NCBI RefSeq assembly: GCF_000220175.1
Contig: NZ_AFPU01000001.1
Span: 124,001-188,000 of the forward strand
Reading direction: 5' to 3'
Origin: Nitrosarchaeum koreense MY1
Lineage (GTDB): Archaea > Thermoproteota > Nitrososphaeria > Nitrososphaerales > Nitrosopumilaceae
DNA: 64,000 bases
Part shown: piece after piece, positions 26,487-35,186 of the stretch
How positions within the stretch are numbered: position 1 is the first letter of the stretch
Layout: each line of letters opens with the position of its first letter
Made by a program: the position numbers and the translations under genes
The notes under the pieces: generated by a model
The model's database searches: none
The model's input: the letters and a program-made list of their open reading frames with translations, nothing else
Told to the model about the DNA's origin: nothing

Positions 26487-26694
26487 GGATCTTAAGACCA
26501 GCAACGATTAGTTGTTTGGTGAGAGACCCAACTATTCATGTCTTCTCAAAATAGTATTTAGATCCTACTGATAATTTCTACGTGAGTCTTTTAAGGAAAA
26601 TTTCTAAATTTACTATGGTTATCATACGCTAATGGAGTTATTCGCCTGCTGTGACCAAACCATCGTCCAAGACTTGGGCACTTTGGCCCAAGTC
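26487..26694 (+). ncRNA. Candidate structured RNA(s) in the amidohydrolase-rpiA gap
   Basis: The 472-bp gap from 26458 to 26929 has no large gene. Its first half contains nested complementary blocks: GGATCT/AGATCC (26487-26492 with 26560-26565), inside it AAGAC/GTCTT (26494-26498 with 26540-26544), inside that TAGTTG/CAACTA and GGT/ACC closed by GAGAG. Next come TGATAA/TTATCA (26569-26574 with 26619-26624) and a 9-bp perfect hairpin, GACTTGGGC/GCCCAAGTC with loop ACTTTG (26671-26694). The ordered nesting is unlikely in random AT-rich DNA. It matches no RNA family I know. Strand and ends are guesses. Confidence 0.4.
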
Positions 26695-26709
26695 TGTTCA
26701 TTAGATTAT

Positions 26710-26736
26710 AGATCATTGATCTGAACAAATTGTTCA
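26710..26736. promoter_or_regulatory. Two abutting palindromes upstream of a micro-gene
   Basis: AGATCATTGATCT (26710-26722) and TGAACAAATTGTTCA (26722-26736) are perfect dyads around one central base and share a T. They lie just upstream of a TCTTTTAAA box (26741-26749) that is about 28 bases before the ATG at 26772, so they look like operators for that promoter. Confidence 0.5.
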
Positions 26737-26771
26737 TAGATCTTTTAAACTAATTTTCATTATACTATGAT

Positions 26772-26852
26772 ATGTTAGAAAATACCACTGAACAAAAACA
26801 TGCTTGGGAAGAAGTCCGAGGCTTATCATGGCTAATTTCTGATGATGAATAA
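26772..26852 (+). CDS. Probable 26-codon micro-protein with its own promoter
   Basis: ATG to TAA encodes 26 residues, beginning MLENTTEQKHAWEEVRG and ending in an acidic tail, with two Trp. The TTTTAAA box at archaeal leaderless distance and the double palindrome make a real gene plausible. No family recognised. Confidence 0.5.
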   Translation: MLENTTEQKHAWEEVRGLSWLISDDE

Positions 26853-26929
26853 TTCAAAACAGTATCTATACTCTCAAATCCTCAAAATGTAATGATTTAA
26901 CCCTGAATTGTTTTTCCGTAAAATAATCT

Positions 26930-27604
26930 CTAAATTATGTCAAATTTACCGCCTGTTTTAGCTCTGTAAATGACATCGGGTTTTCTGATAAATATCCCAG
27001 ATTCTATTACTCCTGCTACTTGTTTTATTTTTTGAGATAGGATTTTTGGATTTTTTATTACTCCAAAATCACAATCAAGAATAATATTTCCATTCTCTGT
27101 AAAGAATGGATATCCTCTATCAATTAAACGAAGTTCTGCTTTTCCTCCTAATTTTTTGATTTCATAAGTAACTAAATTCCTTGCTTGAGGATGAACTTCA
27201 ACTGGAACTGATCTTGTAAAGTTTTTAACAAATTTTGATTTATCTGCCATGACTACTACTTTTTTTGCTAGATTAAACAAAATATTTTCTCGTAATAAAG
27301 CTCCACCACCACCTTTGATGACAAATTTTTGCGAATCAATTTGATCAGCACCATCAAAAACAATATCAATGTGATCAACTTGTTCAGCTTCAACTAATGG
27401 AATTCCTCCTTTTTCAGCAATCAATTTAATTTGTAATGAAGTTGGAACTCCTCTGATGTTGTAATTTTTTATTTTTATAAACGATGAAAGAGATTTAACA
27501 AATGCAGTAGCTGCTCTACCGCTACCTAATCCAATTACAAAATCATCTTTTACAAATTTTAATGCATCAGTTGATAATGCCTCAATGGCACCATCATAGG
27601 ACAA
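26930..27604 (-). CDS. rpiA: Ribose-5-phosphate isomerase A
   Basis: 224 aa, full length. Signatures are GLGSGRAATAFVKSL (phosphate loop), FDGADQID with the catalytic Asp region, KGGGGALLREN with the catalytic Lys, and MADKSKFV. It interconverts ribose-5-phosphate and ribulose-5-phosphate, needed for nucleotide synthesis. It directly follows the 310-aa gene on the same strand. Confidence 0.95.
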   Translation of the reverse strand: MSYDGAIEALSTDALKFVKDDFVIGLGSGRAATAFVKSLSSFIKIKNYNIRGVPTSLQIKLIAEKGGIPLVEAEQVDHIDIVFDGADQIDSQKFVIKGGGGALLRENILFNLAKKVVVMADKSKFVKNFTRSVPVEVHPQARNLVTYEIKKLGGKAELRLIDRGYPFFTENGNIILDCDFGVIKNPKILSQKIKQVAGVIESGIFIRKPDVIYRAKTGGKFDII

Positions 27605-28537
27605 TTATTCTACCTCAGCTTGTTCAATCTTGGAGAGTACTTTCATTATTTCGCCTTTGATCTTATCTAAATCGTCTGAATTGTCTTCATCAAAGTCATC
27701 ATCTAATACTATAGTTGGATTTGATTTCTTTGGTTCTGGAAGAGCCTTGTGCTCAGTTATTTTTACAACTTCTTTATTTATGTCTGGCTTTGTTTCTAAT
27801 TTGATCTCTGGTTTTGTATTAATTTCTTGTATGATCTCAATTTTATCTTCAATTTTTGGTTGAACTACTTTGATCTCTTCTTTTGGTTTGATGATTTCTT
27901 GAATGATCTCTTCTTTTGGTTGAACTACTTTTTCAAATAATGGGAACTTTGGTTCCTTATTTGAAAATCTAGTTAATGTAGTTAATTCAAATGATTGTCT
28001 AGAATTTGGTTGTGGTATTATGATAGGATCTATTTTTGTTTCTTTTGGTTTTTCAAAATTAAATATTTTCTTATTTTGTTTTGCTTCTGGTTTTGTTTCC
28101 ATACTCTCTTCTTTTATTTCTGAAGTATGTGGATTTGCAGCTATGATCTTTGATGATAATTCATACAATCTATCATCTAATCTTGATAGCTTTTGATCCA
28201 TTAATGTAATTAATCCGTCACCGATAGGTCCCAGATCTGGATGATGGCTTGCATCTTCAAGCTTTTCTAATTTTGCAAGTACGATTCCTAATTGATGTTG
28301 ATATTTTAGCAATAGCTTGTCTTTTTGAATTTTTGGAAAATTATAATCTGTTTGATATAGTCTAGAAATTGTTTTTGTTAGAATGTCTTTCTCAATTTTT
28401 AAAGAATTAATTTGAGTTCTAATGTGTGAACTAGCACCTAAACTAAGTAACTGTGTTTTGTTTCTTGGCATTTTTCTTGCAGCAGCTGCTGTAGCAACAC
28501 CAGCTATAGAACTAAGAATTATTGCAATCTCTTGCAT
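27605..28537 (-). CDS. Coiled-coil protein with acidic/Lys-rich linker, unknown function
   Basis: 310 aa. A short hydrophobic N-terminal segment (IAIILSSIAGVATAAAA) may anchor it to the membrane. A coiled-coil region (about 40-140) is followed by a low-complexity stretch of repeated KPE/KEEI-type motifs and an acidic patch (LDDDFDEDNSDDLDKI). It lies in the run L37e - this gene - rpiA with no spacing at either border, so all are probably co-transcribed. Function unknown. Confidence 0.7.
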   Translation of the reverse strand: MQEIAIILSSIAGVATAAAARKMPRNKTQLLSLGASSHIRTQINSLKIEKDILTKTISRLYQTDYNFPKIQKDKLLLKYQHQLGIVLAKLEKLEDASHHPDLGPIGDGLITLMDQKLSRLDDRLYELSSKIIAANPHTSEIKEESMETKPEAKQNKKIFNFEKPKETKIDPIIIPQPNSRQSFELTTLTRFSNKEPKFPLFEKVVQPKEEIIQEIIKPKEEIKVVQPKIEDKIEIIQEINTKPEIKLETKPDINKEVVKITEHKALPEPKKSNPTIVLDDDFDEDNSDDLDKIKGEIMKVLSKIEQAEVE

Positions 28538-28705
28538 CTACGTATACCATTTAATCCAGGAATACTTTCTGCGTTTAGCCTCTGGGAATCCACAACTTGC
28601 ACATTGGTGGTGTCTCTTATGAAACGCATTATTACCACATCTTCTACATCTAATGTGTACTTTTTTCTTTGTAAAACCACCCATAGAAGTTGTACCGCGT
28701 GTCAT
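28538..28705 (-). CDS. rpl37e: 50S ribosomal protein L37e
   Basis: 55 aa, basic zinc-ribbon ribosomal protein: [20 protein letters not shown], then CRRCG and [16 protein letters not shown]. Its stop is the base pair next to the ATG of the downstream coiled-coil gene. It follows the LSm gene by 10 bp, a common archaeal arrangement. Confidence 0.96.
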   Translation of the reverse strand: MTRGTTSMGGFTKKKVHIRCRRCGNNAFHKRHHQCASCGFPEAKRRKYSWIKWYT

Positions 28706-28715
28706 CTCAATTCAC

Positions 28716-28952
28716 CTAATTTGCTGCTGGTGGAGGAGATATCATTACAACATTGTCTCCTCTTACAACAATGGTGCCTAGGCTTTTTGAATTGCCCTCA
28801 GTAGGAATTTCCTCTGATGAGTCAAGTAGCAGGTTCATGTGCTGATCAAAACCAAGTAAATTACCTCTAATGGTTTTGCCGCCTTTGAGCTTTATCAATA
28901 CTATTTGATTGATACTCTCATCCAATACTTTTACTGCCATATCAACGGACAT
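28716..28952 (-). CDS. Sm-like (LSm) RNA-binding protein
   Basis: 78 aa. The Sm1 motif (VLIKLKGGKTIRGNLLGFDQHMN) is followed by Sm2 (GTIVVRGDNVVMI). It forms a ring that binds U-rich RNA. First gene of the LSm-L37e-coiled coil-rpiA run. Confidence 0.95.
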   Translation of the reverse strand: MSVDMAVKVLDESINQIVLIKLKGGKTIRGNLLGFDQHMNLLLDSSEEIPTEGNSKSLGTIVVRGDNVVMISPPPAAN

Positions 28953-28996
28953 TATATCACTTATTGGCTTTGATATTGAGGGATTATATTAAAATT

Positions 28997-29731
28997 TCAT
29001 TGGTGTAACTTTGAACTATGCTCAGTAAGGCAAGTTTGACACTTTTTTCCAAGATTTTTCATGATTTCATCTAAAATCACCAATCCATCCCTCTTTGTTG
29101 CATTTCTTGGATCTCCCCAAATTCCGTTTTTTGTAACTTTTGGAAATGATTTTGATGCTAATTGTCCTAGCTTTTTGATTTGATGTTGTTTCATTCCGTC
29201 TGTTACAAGTCCCTTTTTGGCCAATTTCATTTTGGTATTTTTTGAAATTGCAAGCATCAGTGAGGTCTCCACAAATCCAGCATGATCAAATTCTCTTTGC
29301 ATAAAATGCCAATATGAAAGTGAAAAAATTCGGAGTTTGTTTTTTGATAATTTTCTGAATTTTTTATCGATGTTTTTTAATGGTTTTTGATTTCCATGAT
29401 GTCCATTAATGATAAAAACTGTTTTGATGTTATTTGCAAGAAGTGATTTACACAAATCACTCATGATAGTACTAAGTGTTGTTTCTCTGATACTAATGTT
29501 AAAAAACGGTGAATGTTCAAACGACACTCCATATGTTAATGTAGGTAAAAGAAAACAATTCATCTTTTCTGATAATCTTTTTGCTATTTCTGTAACAATA
29601 TCCGAATCAGTAGAAATTGGTAGATGTGGACCATGTTGTTCTATTGAGCCTACGGGAATAACTGCAATCTGTTTTTTCTTTTTAATGATTTTCCTTAGTT
29701 CTGGATCAAACTGGGATTTAATTTCTACCAT
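28997..29731 (-). CDS. Creatininase-family amidohydrolase (ArfB-like deformylase candidate)
   Basis: 244 aa. The metal-site motifs are VGSIEQHGPHLP, STDSDI and INGHHGNQ, characteristic of the creatininase fold with a two-metal centre. In archaea the best-known member is ArfB, a formamide hydrolase of riboflavin/F420 synthesis, and thaumarchaea make F420, so that is the leading guess. It follows purU with a 5-bp gap, linking two formyl-related enzymes. Confidence 0.8.
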   Translation of the reverse strand: MVEIKSQFDPELRKIIKKKKQIAVIPVGSIEQHGPHLPISTDSDIVTEIAKRLSEKMNCFLLPTLTYGVSFEHSPFFNISIRETTLSTIMSDLCKSLLANNIKTVFIINGHHGNQKPLKNIDKKFRKLSKNKLRIFSLSYWHFMQREFDHAGFVETSLMLAISKNTKMKLAKKGLVTDGMKQHQIKKLGQLASKSFPKVTKNGIWGDPRNATKRDGLVILDEIMKNLGKKCQTCLTEHSSKLHQ

Positions 29732-29736
29732 TTATT

Positions 29737-30585
29737 TCACTTTGACTTGACATGAACCTTTCTCCAACGAACTTCAAGTTTGTTTTCTAGGTGCATCTTT
29801 GTGGCTTTAAGCAAAGTGTCTGCTTCCAATTTTTGACCTTTGGATTTAATTTCCTCTAAAGAATTATCTGGATCAACTTTAAAAGAATCTTGGAAAATTA
29901 TTGGTCCCTGATCCAAGTTTTCCGTTACGTAGTGGGCAGTTACACCAACTATTTTTGTTCCTCTCTCAAATGCTTGCGCGTATGCAAGTGCACCTGGAAA
30001 TGCAGGTAAGAGTGATGGGTGAATGTTGATTATTCTGTTTGGATACCTCCACACAAAATTTGGACTAAGTATTTTCATATATCTTGCAAGGACAATTAGA
30101 TCAATCTCATATTTTTTACAAATTTCTAATATTTTTTCTTCAGCTTTTTCTTGATTTGATTCTGAGATTGTAATAAATGGAATTTTTGCTTTTTTTGCTA
30201 TTGGTTCTAATGTTTTTTCAGTACCTATTATTGCTGAAATGCATCCTTTCAATGATTTCTTTTTGGCAGCATCAAGTATTGTTTCTAGACATCGTGGTTC
30301 TTTTGTAACTAGTATTGCAATATTTTTTTCAGAATTTGTTTCATGATGTGTACTTACATCCATTTTCTCTTTTTTTGATAATAATTGAATCCCAGAATCA
30401 AATTTTTTCACATTTACTATCTTTGTAAATGATGCTTCAAGATACATTCCAAAAAGACCTTTGACAACATTTTGATTTACTTTTTCAATGTTTCCACCGT
30501 TTTCAAATACAAAATTAGTAAATGCTGCAACTATCCCCTCTCTATCTTTTCCAACTACTGTAATGCCAATCACTGTCTTTTTCAT
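29737..30585 (-). CDS. purU: Formyltetrahydrofolate deformylase (PurU)
   Basis: 282 aa. An N-terminal ACT domain (ITVVGKDREGIVAAFTNFVF) is followed by a formyltransferase domain with catalytic residues in NIHPSLLPAFPG (His) and TENLDQGPI (Asp). It hydrolyses 10-formyl-THF to formate and THF, supplying formate or balancing one-carbon pools. It is co-directional with the creatininase gene. Confidence 0.9.
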   Translation of the reverse strand: MKKTVIGITVVGKDREGIVAAFTNFVFENGGNIEKVNQNVVKGLFGMYLEASFTKIVNVKKFDSGIQLLSKKEKMDVSTHHETNSEKNIAILVTKEPRCLETILDAAKKKSLKGCISAIIGTEKTLEPIAKKAKIPFITISESNQEKAEEKILEICKKYEIDLIVLARYMKILSPNFVWRYPNRIINIHPSLLPAFPGALAYAQAFERGTKIVGVTAHYVTENLDQGPIIFQDSFKVDPDNSLEEIKSKGQKLEADTLLKATKMHLENKLEVRWRKVHVKSK

Positions 30586-30642
30586 AACTTTTTTTGATCA
30601 CTATTTTCTCATTATTAATCATTCACAGAAATAGACAACCAA

Positions 30643-30727
30643 TGCGGGAGGTGGGATTTGAACCCACGAACTCCTAAGAGATAGGGTCCTAAGCCCTACG
30701 CCTTTGACCAGGCTGGGCGACTCCCGC
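30643..30727 (-). tRNA. tRNA-Leu (anticodon TAG)
   Basis: 85 nt with a long variable arm. Acceptor GCGGGAG/CTCCCGC, anticodon stem TAGGG/CCCTA, loop CTTAGGA (TAG), T-arm GTGGG/CCCAC, discriminator A, no CCA. Confidence 0.96.
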
Positions 30728-30774
30728 ATCGGACTTGCCATTAAACACAAATTTATCTATTATTGAAGTGAACT

Positions 30775-32145
30775 ATGGCAAAATTTTTTGGAACAAATGG
30801 CATTCGCGGTGTTTTTTCTGAAGATTTTAGCTTAGAATTTGTACATGATATGACATTGGCAATTGCAACTTATTTCAAATCAGGACCAATATTGGTTGGA
30901 TACGATGGAAGAGAATCAAGTCAAATAATTGCAAAGGTTGTGTGTTCTGCAATAAATTATACCGGACTTGATTGCAATAATGCAGGACTTGTACCAACTC
31001 CTTGTCTTGAATATGCTGTAAAGAAACTTGGATATTCTGGTGGAATTATGATTACAGCATCTCATAACCCTCCACAATATAATGGAATTAAACCCTCTGC
31101 AAAAGATGGCGTAGAAATATCACGAGAAGATGAATTAGTAATAGAAGATATTTTTCTGAATAAAAATTGGATAAAAAATCCGACTACATTTGGAACTACA
31201 GGTAAAGAAAACAGAGCAATTGATGTTTATGTTAATGGAATAATTTCACATATAGATTCCCAGAAGATAAAATCAAAACATCTGAAAATTGTTTTGGATT
31301 TAGGAAACGGGGCACAGGCAGTTACTGCACCTATATTTTGTAAATCAGTAGGATGTGAAATATTTTTAATTAATGATAAAATTGACGGACAATTTCCTGG
31401 GCGTGGTTCTGAACCAACTCCTCAAAATCTTTCTGAACTTTCCAAATCAGTTAAAGACAATAATGCAGATTTTGGAATTGCATTTGATGGTGATGGAGAT
31501 CGAAGTATATTTTGTGATAATAACGGAGAGATCCTTACTGGTGATAAATCCGCTTTAGTACTTACAAAATTTATTTTACAAAAAAATCCTAATTCTCTAG
31601 TTGTTACTTGTTTGAATTCTGGTTCAAATATAGAACTTGTTGCAAATGAATTTAATTCAAAAGTAATACGAACTAAAGTTGGAAGTGTAGAAGTATCGCG
31701 AAAGATGGTACCTACAAATGCATTAATTGGTTTTGAAGAAAATGGGGGATTCATGTTTGGAAAACATAATCAGGTAAGAGATGGTTGTATGACTTTAGCT
31801 TTAATGATGGATCTTTTAGCAAAATCTGAAAAAACACTATCTGAATTAATTTCTGAACTTCCACCCTCTTTTACAACAAAAGATAAAGTTCCATGTCCTC
31901 AAGATAATTCTAAAAAACTAATAAAATCACTAAAAGAAGAATTTCCTAATTCTGATATAACTGACGGAATAAAAATTACAATAGATTCTAAAAACTGGGT
32001 TATGATAAGACCCAGTGGTACGGAACCCATAATTAGAATATACGGAGAAGCTGAAAGTCAGCAAAAACTAGACACTTTGATGTCAAAATACATTCAAAAA
32101 GTCAAGTCTGTCATTTCCGATAACACTTTTAAAACCAATCCATAG
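30775..32145 (+). CDS. glmM: Phosphoglucosamine/phosphohexomutase
   Basis: 456 aa, alpha-D-phosphohexomutase family. The phosphoserine loop is TASHNPPQYNG, the metal loop DGDGDRS, the sugar-binding loop GFEENGG and the phosphate loop RPSGTEPIIRIY. By neighbourhood and family it isomerises glucosamine-6-P to -1-P for UDP-GlcNAc, or mannose/glucose phosphates. It stands upstream of the ribosomal operon with a separate leader between. Confidence 0.9.
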   Translation: MAKFFGTNGIRGVFSEDFSLEFVHDMTLAIATYFKSGPILVGYDGRESSQIIAKVVCSAINYTGLDCNNAGLVPTPCLEYAVKKLGYSGGIMITASHNPPQYNGIKPSAKDGVEISREDELVIEDIFLNKNWIKNPTTFGTTGKENRAIDVYVNGIISHIDSQKIKSKHLKIVLDLGNGAQAVTAPIFCKSVGCEIFLINDKIDGQFPGRGSEPTPQNLSELSKSVKDNNADFGIAFDGDGDRSIFCDNNGEILTGDKSALVLTKFILQKNPNSLVVTCLNSGSNIELVANEFNSKVIRTKVGSVEVSRKMVPTNALIGFEENGGFMFGKHNQVRDGCMTLALMMDLLAKSEKTLSELISELPPSFTTKDKVPCPQDNSKKLIKSLKEEFPNSDITDGIKITIDSKNWVMIRPSGTEPIIRIYGEAESQQKLDTLMSKYIQKVKSVISDNTFKTNP

Positions 32146-32151
32146 CATGAT

Positions 32152-32177
32152 GGGAATGGAGAATGATCCCTAAAGGG
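32152..32177 (+). promoter_or_regulatory. Kink-loop-like element in the L7Ae leader, with a competing hairpin
   Basis: The RNA reads GGGA - AUG - GA - GAAU - GA - UCCC (32152-32170): a 4-bp stem, a 3-base bulge, opposed GA dinucleotides able to form tandem sheared G-A pairs, and a 4-base loop. This is the kink-loop consensus that L7Ae recognises. The CCCU at 32168-32171 can instead pair with AGGG (32174-32177), which precedes the GGGUGA ribosome-binding site, so the two folds exclude each other. The ATG follows at 32187. L7Ae control of its own message through such motifs is known in other archaea. Confidence 0.6.
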
Positions 32178-32186
32178 TGACATAGT

Positions 32187-32573
32187 ATGGGTAAAGCTTA
32201 TTATGTAAAATTTGAGACGCCAGAGGAACTGGTAAATCCAATCTTGGAAGCTGTTAGAGTTGCATCTACCAGTGGTAAAGTAAAGAAAGGAACCAATGAG
32301 GCAACAAAAGCCATTGAACGAGGTACAAGCAAACTTATCGTTATCGCTGAAGATGTTGAACCACCAGAAGTAGTAGCACATCTTCCTATCTTATGTGAAG
32401 AGCAAGGCGCAGCATATGCATTTGTTCCAAGCAAACAAGAATTAGGAAAGTCTTTGGGCATTGACATTACTTCTGCCGCTGCAGCAATTTTAGATGCTGG
32501 TGATGCACAACACATAGTTGACCAAGTTGTCTCAGCAATTGCTAAAATTAAAGGTGGAAAGTCTAGCAAATGA
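32187..32573 (+). CDS. rpl7ae: Ribosomal protein L7Ae (kink-turn binding)
   Basis: 128 aa. The L7Ae/L30e fold is recognisable from [14 protein letters not shown] (RNA-contacting region) and [26 protein letters not shown]. It binds kink-turns in 23S rRNA and is also the core protein of box C/D, H/ACA and RNase P particles. First gene of the L7Ae-S28e-L24e-NDK-aIF5B operon; its stop overlaps the S28e start by 4 bp. Confidence 0.97.
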   Translation: MGKAYYVKFETPEELVNPILEAVRVASTSGKVKKGTNEATKAIERGTSKLIVIAEDVEPPEVVAHLPILCEEQGAAYAFVPSKQELGKSLGIDITSAAAAILDAGDAQHIVDQVVSAIAKIKGGKSSK

Positions 32574-32782
32574 GTACTACAACTGACGACGTAACTCAAT
32601 CTGAAATTATTCAAATTGTTGGTCGAACTGGTATTGCAGGTGAAGTCATTCAAGTTAGAGTAAAAGTTCTTTCTGGTAAGGATAAAGGTAGAATTCTTAC
32701 AAGAAATGTTAAAGGTTCTGTTAGAATAGGAGAGATTCTTATGTTAAGAGAAACCGAGAGAGAAGCAAAGAAAATTCATTAG
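32570..32782 (+). CDS. rps28e: 30S ribosomal protein S28e
   Basis: 70 aa. The OB-fold signature includes [19 protein letters not shown] and the C-terminal [13 protein letters not shown] of S28e. ATG overlaps the L7Ae stop, so translation is coupled. Confidence 0.97.
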   Translation: MSTTTDDVTQSEIIQIVGRTGIAGEVIQVRVKVLSGKDKGRILTRNVKGSVRIGEILMLRETEREAKKIH

Positions 32783-32791
32783 GTGAAATAG

Positions 32792-32995
32792 ATGAGTCTT
32801 TTAGTTAAACCCTGCAGTTTTTGTGCTAGACCTGTTGCAAAAGGTTCAGGTACAATGCTTGCAAAAAATGATGGAACTGTTTTATGGTTCTGTTCAGCAA
32901 AATGCAAGAAAAATGCTCTAGAACTAAAACGTGATCCAAGAAAATTAAAGTGGACCAAAAAATACGTCAAAGGCGGAATTCAACACAAGAAATAA
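32792..32995 (+). CDS. rpl24e: 50S ribosomal protein L24e
   Basis: 67 aa. Zinc-binding CSFC near the N-terminus and CSAKC later, followed by a basic tail (RDPRKLKWTKKYVKGG). GGTGA lies a few bases before the ATG. Confidence 0.96.
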   Translation: MSLLVKPCSFCARPVAKGSGTMLAKNDGTVLWFCSAKCKKNALELKRDPRKLKWTKKYVKGGIQHKK

Positions 32996-32997
32996 AA

Positions 32998-33399
32998 TTG
33001 ACTGAACAAACTCTTTTCATTGTAAAACCAGATGCAGTAGCTAGAAAACTTACTGGTGAAGTTATTGCAAGATTTGAAAGAAAGGGATTCAAACTTTTAA
33101 AATTAAAGATGTTTACATTCACACAAAAACAAGCTGAAAATTTTTATGGCGTACATAAAGATAAACCATTTTTTGGTGAGCTGACCTCTTTTATCACATC
33201 TGGACCTGTAGTTGCAGCAATAATCGAAGGAAACAATGCAATTGCAACCACACGAATTATGATTGGCGCAACAAAATCCTTTGAAGCAGCACCTGGTTCT
33301 ATTCGTGGAGATTTTGGATTAGGATTTAGTGACAATATCATTCATGCATCTGATTCACAAGAAAGTTTTGATCACGAATCGAGGGTAGCATTTGAGTGA
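32998..33399 (+). CDS. ndk: Nucleoside diphosphate kinase
   Basis: 133 aa from the TTG at 32998, which gives the usual N-terminus TEQTLFIVKPDAVARK and avoids overlapping L24e. Active-site His is in NIIHASDS; other landmarks are RFERKGFKL and GATKSFEAAPGSIRGDFG. It equalises NTP/NDP pools. The place between L24e and aIF5B is conserved in archaea. Confidence 0.95.
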   Translation: MTEQTLFIVKPDAVARKLTGEVIARFERKGFKLLKLKMFTFTQKQAENFYGVHKDKPFFGELTSFITSGPVVAAIIEGNNAIATTRIMIGATKSFEAAPGSIRGDFGLGFSDNIIHASDSQESFDHESRVAFE

Positions 33400-33404
33400 T
33401 CTGA

Positions 33405-35186
33405 TTGCAAATTCGTCAACCCATCGTGGTAGTTTTAGGTCACGTAGACTCTGGTAAAACGTCTCTCTTAGATAGAATTAGAGGCACTGGAGTTCAAGGT
33501 AGAGAAGCTGGTGGAATTACTCAACATATAGGAGCAAGTTTTCTTCCTACTGAAACAATTAAAGAAACATGTGGACCATTATACAAAAAATTACAAGAGT
33601 CAGAAAATCAGGTTCCTGGAATTCTAGTTATTGACACACCTGGACATGAAGTTTTTACAAATCTTAGAGCACGAGGTGGCTCTGCAGCTGATATTGCTAT
33701 ACTTGTAGTTGATGTTAACAGAGGATTTCAACCTCAAACAAATGAAAGTCTAAAAATCCTACAAAGTAGAAAAGTTCCATTTGTTGTTGCACTAAACAAA
33801 TGTGATCAAATATCAGGATGGAGAAAATCAGACACTAAATTTATCACACAAGCAATCAAAGAGCAAGATCAATTTATTCAAACAGATCTTGATCAAAAAA
33901 TATATGATGTTGTGGGAACTCTCTCTGTTTTGGGATATCAATCTGAAGCATTTTATCGAGTTAAAGATTTTAAATCTGAAATTGCGATTGTGCCAATTTC
34001 TGCAAGATCTGGAGTTGGAATTCCTGAATTACTTGCAGTATTAGTTGGATTAACTCAACAATACTTGCAAAAAAGATTAGATCAGAAAGAAAAAGAATCA
34101 AGGGGAATTGTACTTGAAGTTAATGAGGAGATAGGACTAGGACATACCGCAAATATAATTTTGATTGATGGAAGTATAAAAAAAACTGATACTATTGTGG
34201 TTGCAAAAAGAGATTCTGTTATTATAACAAAACCAAAAGCAATTCTTTTACCAAAACCGCTTGATGAAATGAGAGATCCTAGAGATAAATTCAAACCAGT
34301 ACAAAGTGTAGATGCTGCTGCAGGACTCAAAATTGCATCCCCTGATCTTGAAGGGGTTTTACCAGGCAGTACACTTTATATTGCATCAAATGAAGATGAT
34401 GTAAAAAAATATACCAAACTAATTGAATCTGAAATGAAATCAGTGTTTATTGATACTGAGACTAATGGCGTTGTTTTAAAATGTGATACTATAGGTTCTC
34501 TTGAGGCAATAGTTGAGATGCTACGACGTTCTCAAGTACCTATATCAAAAGCTGACATTGGACCTGTTAATCGTCGTGACATAATGGAAACTAGAGCAAT
34601 TAAAGAAAATGACCGACATTTGGGAGTTGTTTTGGCATTTAATGTGAAAATTCTTCCAGATGCAAAAGAAGAATCTGAAAGTGGTCATATCAAAATTTTT
34701 GAAGACAAAATAATCTACAGTTTAATTGATAACTATAATGCATGGGTAAGCGAAGATACTGCAAATGAAGATGATGCAATATTTGCAGAACTAACTCCAA
34801 TCTCTAAATTCACATTTCTCAAAGGATATGTTTTTAGAAATACTGACCCTGCTGTATTTGGAATCAGAGTTGACGTTGGAACATTAAAACAAAAAATTCC
34901 CTTTATGAATAAAGATGGAAGAAAAATTGGTTTAGTACATCAGCTTCAATTAGATAAAAAAACTGTAACTTCTGCAAAAGCAGGACAGGAGGTTGCATGT
35001 TCAGTTCAAGGTATAACAATTGGCAGACAAATTTTTGAAGAAGAAGTATTCTACACTTTTCCTCCTTCACATGAAGCAAAAAAAATTCTTGCTAAATTTA
35101 TGCATAAATTAAGCTCAGAAGAACAAGAAATTTTTAATGAAATTATAGAAATTCAACGTAAAAAAGATGCAGCTTACGCTTACTAG
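33405..35186 (+). CDS. infB: Translation initiation factor aIF5B (IF2 family)
   Basis: 593 aa, full archaeal length with no intein. The G domain starts at the N-terminus (G1 GHVDSGKTS, G2 GGITQHIGAS, G3 DTPGHE, G4 NKCD), followed by domain II, the alpha/beta/alpha domain III and a C-terminal beta-barrel with a final helix. It promotes ribosomal subunit joining. TTG start five bases after ndk. It overlaps the convergent thioredoxin gene by 4 bp. Confidence 0.96.
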   Translation: MQIRQPIVVVLGHVDSGKTSLLDRIRGTGVQGREAGGITQHIGASFLPTETIKETCGPLYKKLQESENQVPGILVIDTPGHEVFTNLRARGGSAADIAILVVDVNRGFQPQTNESLKILQSRKVPFVVALNKCDQISGWRKSDTKFITQAIKEQDQFIQTDLDQKIYDVVGTLSVLGYQSEAFYRVKDFKSEIAIVPISARSGVGIPELLAVLVGLTQQYLQKRLDQKEKESRGIVLEVNEEIGLGHTANIILIDGSIKKTDTIVVAKRDSVIITKPKAILLPKPLDEMRDPRDKFKPVQSVDAAAGLKIASPDLEGVLPGSTLYIASNEDDVKKYTKLIESEMKSVFIDTETNGVVLKCDTIGSLEAIVEMLRRSQVPISKADIGPVNRRDIMETRAIKENDRHLGVVLAFNVKILPDAKEESESGHIKIFEDKIIYSLIDNYNAWVSEDTANEDDAIFAELTPISKFTFLKGYVFRNTDPAVFGIRVDVGTLKQKIPFMNKDGRKIGLVHQLQLDKKTVTSAKAGQEVACSVQGITIGRQIFEEEVFYTFPPSHEAKKILAKFMHKLSSEEQEIFNEIIEIQRKKDAAYAY

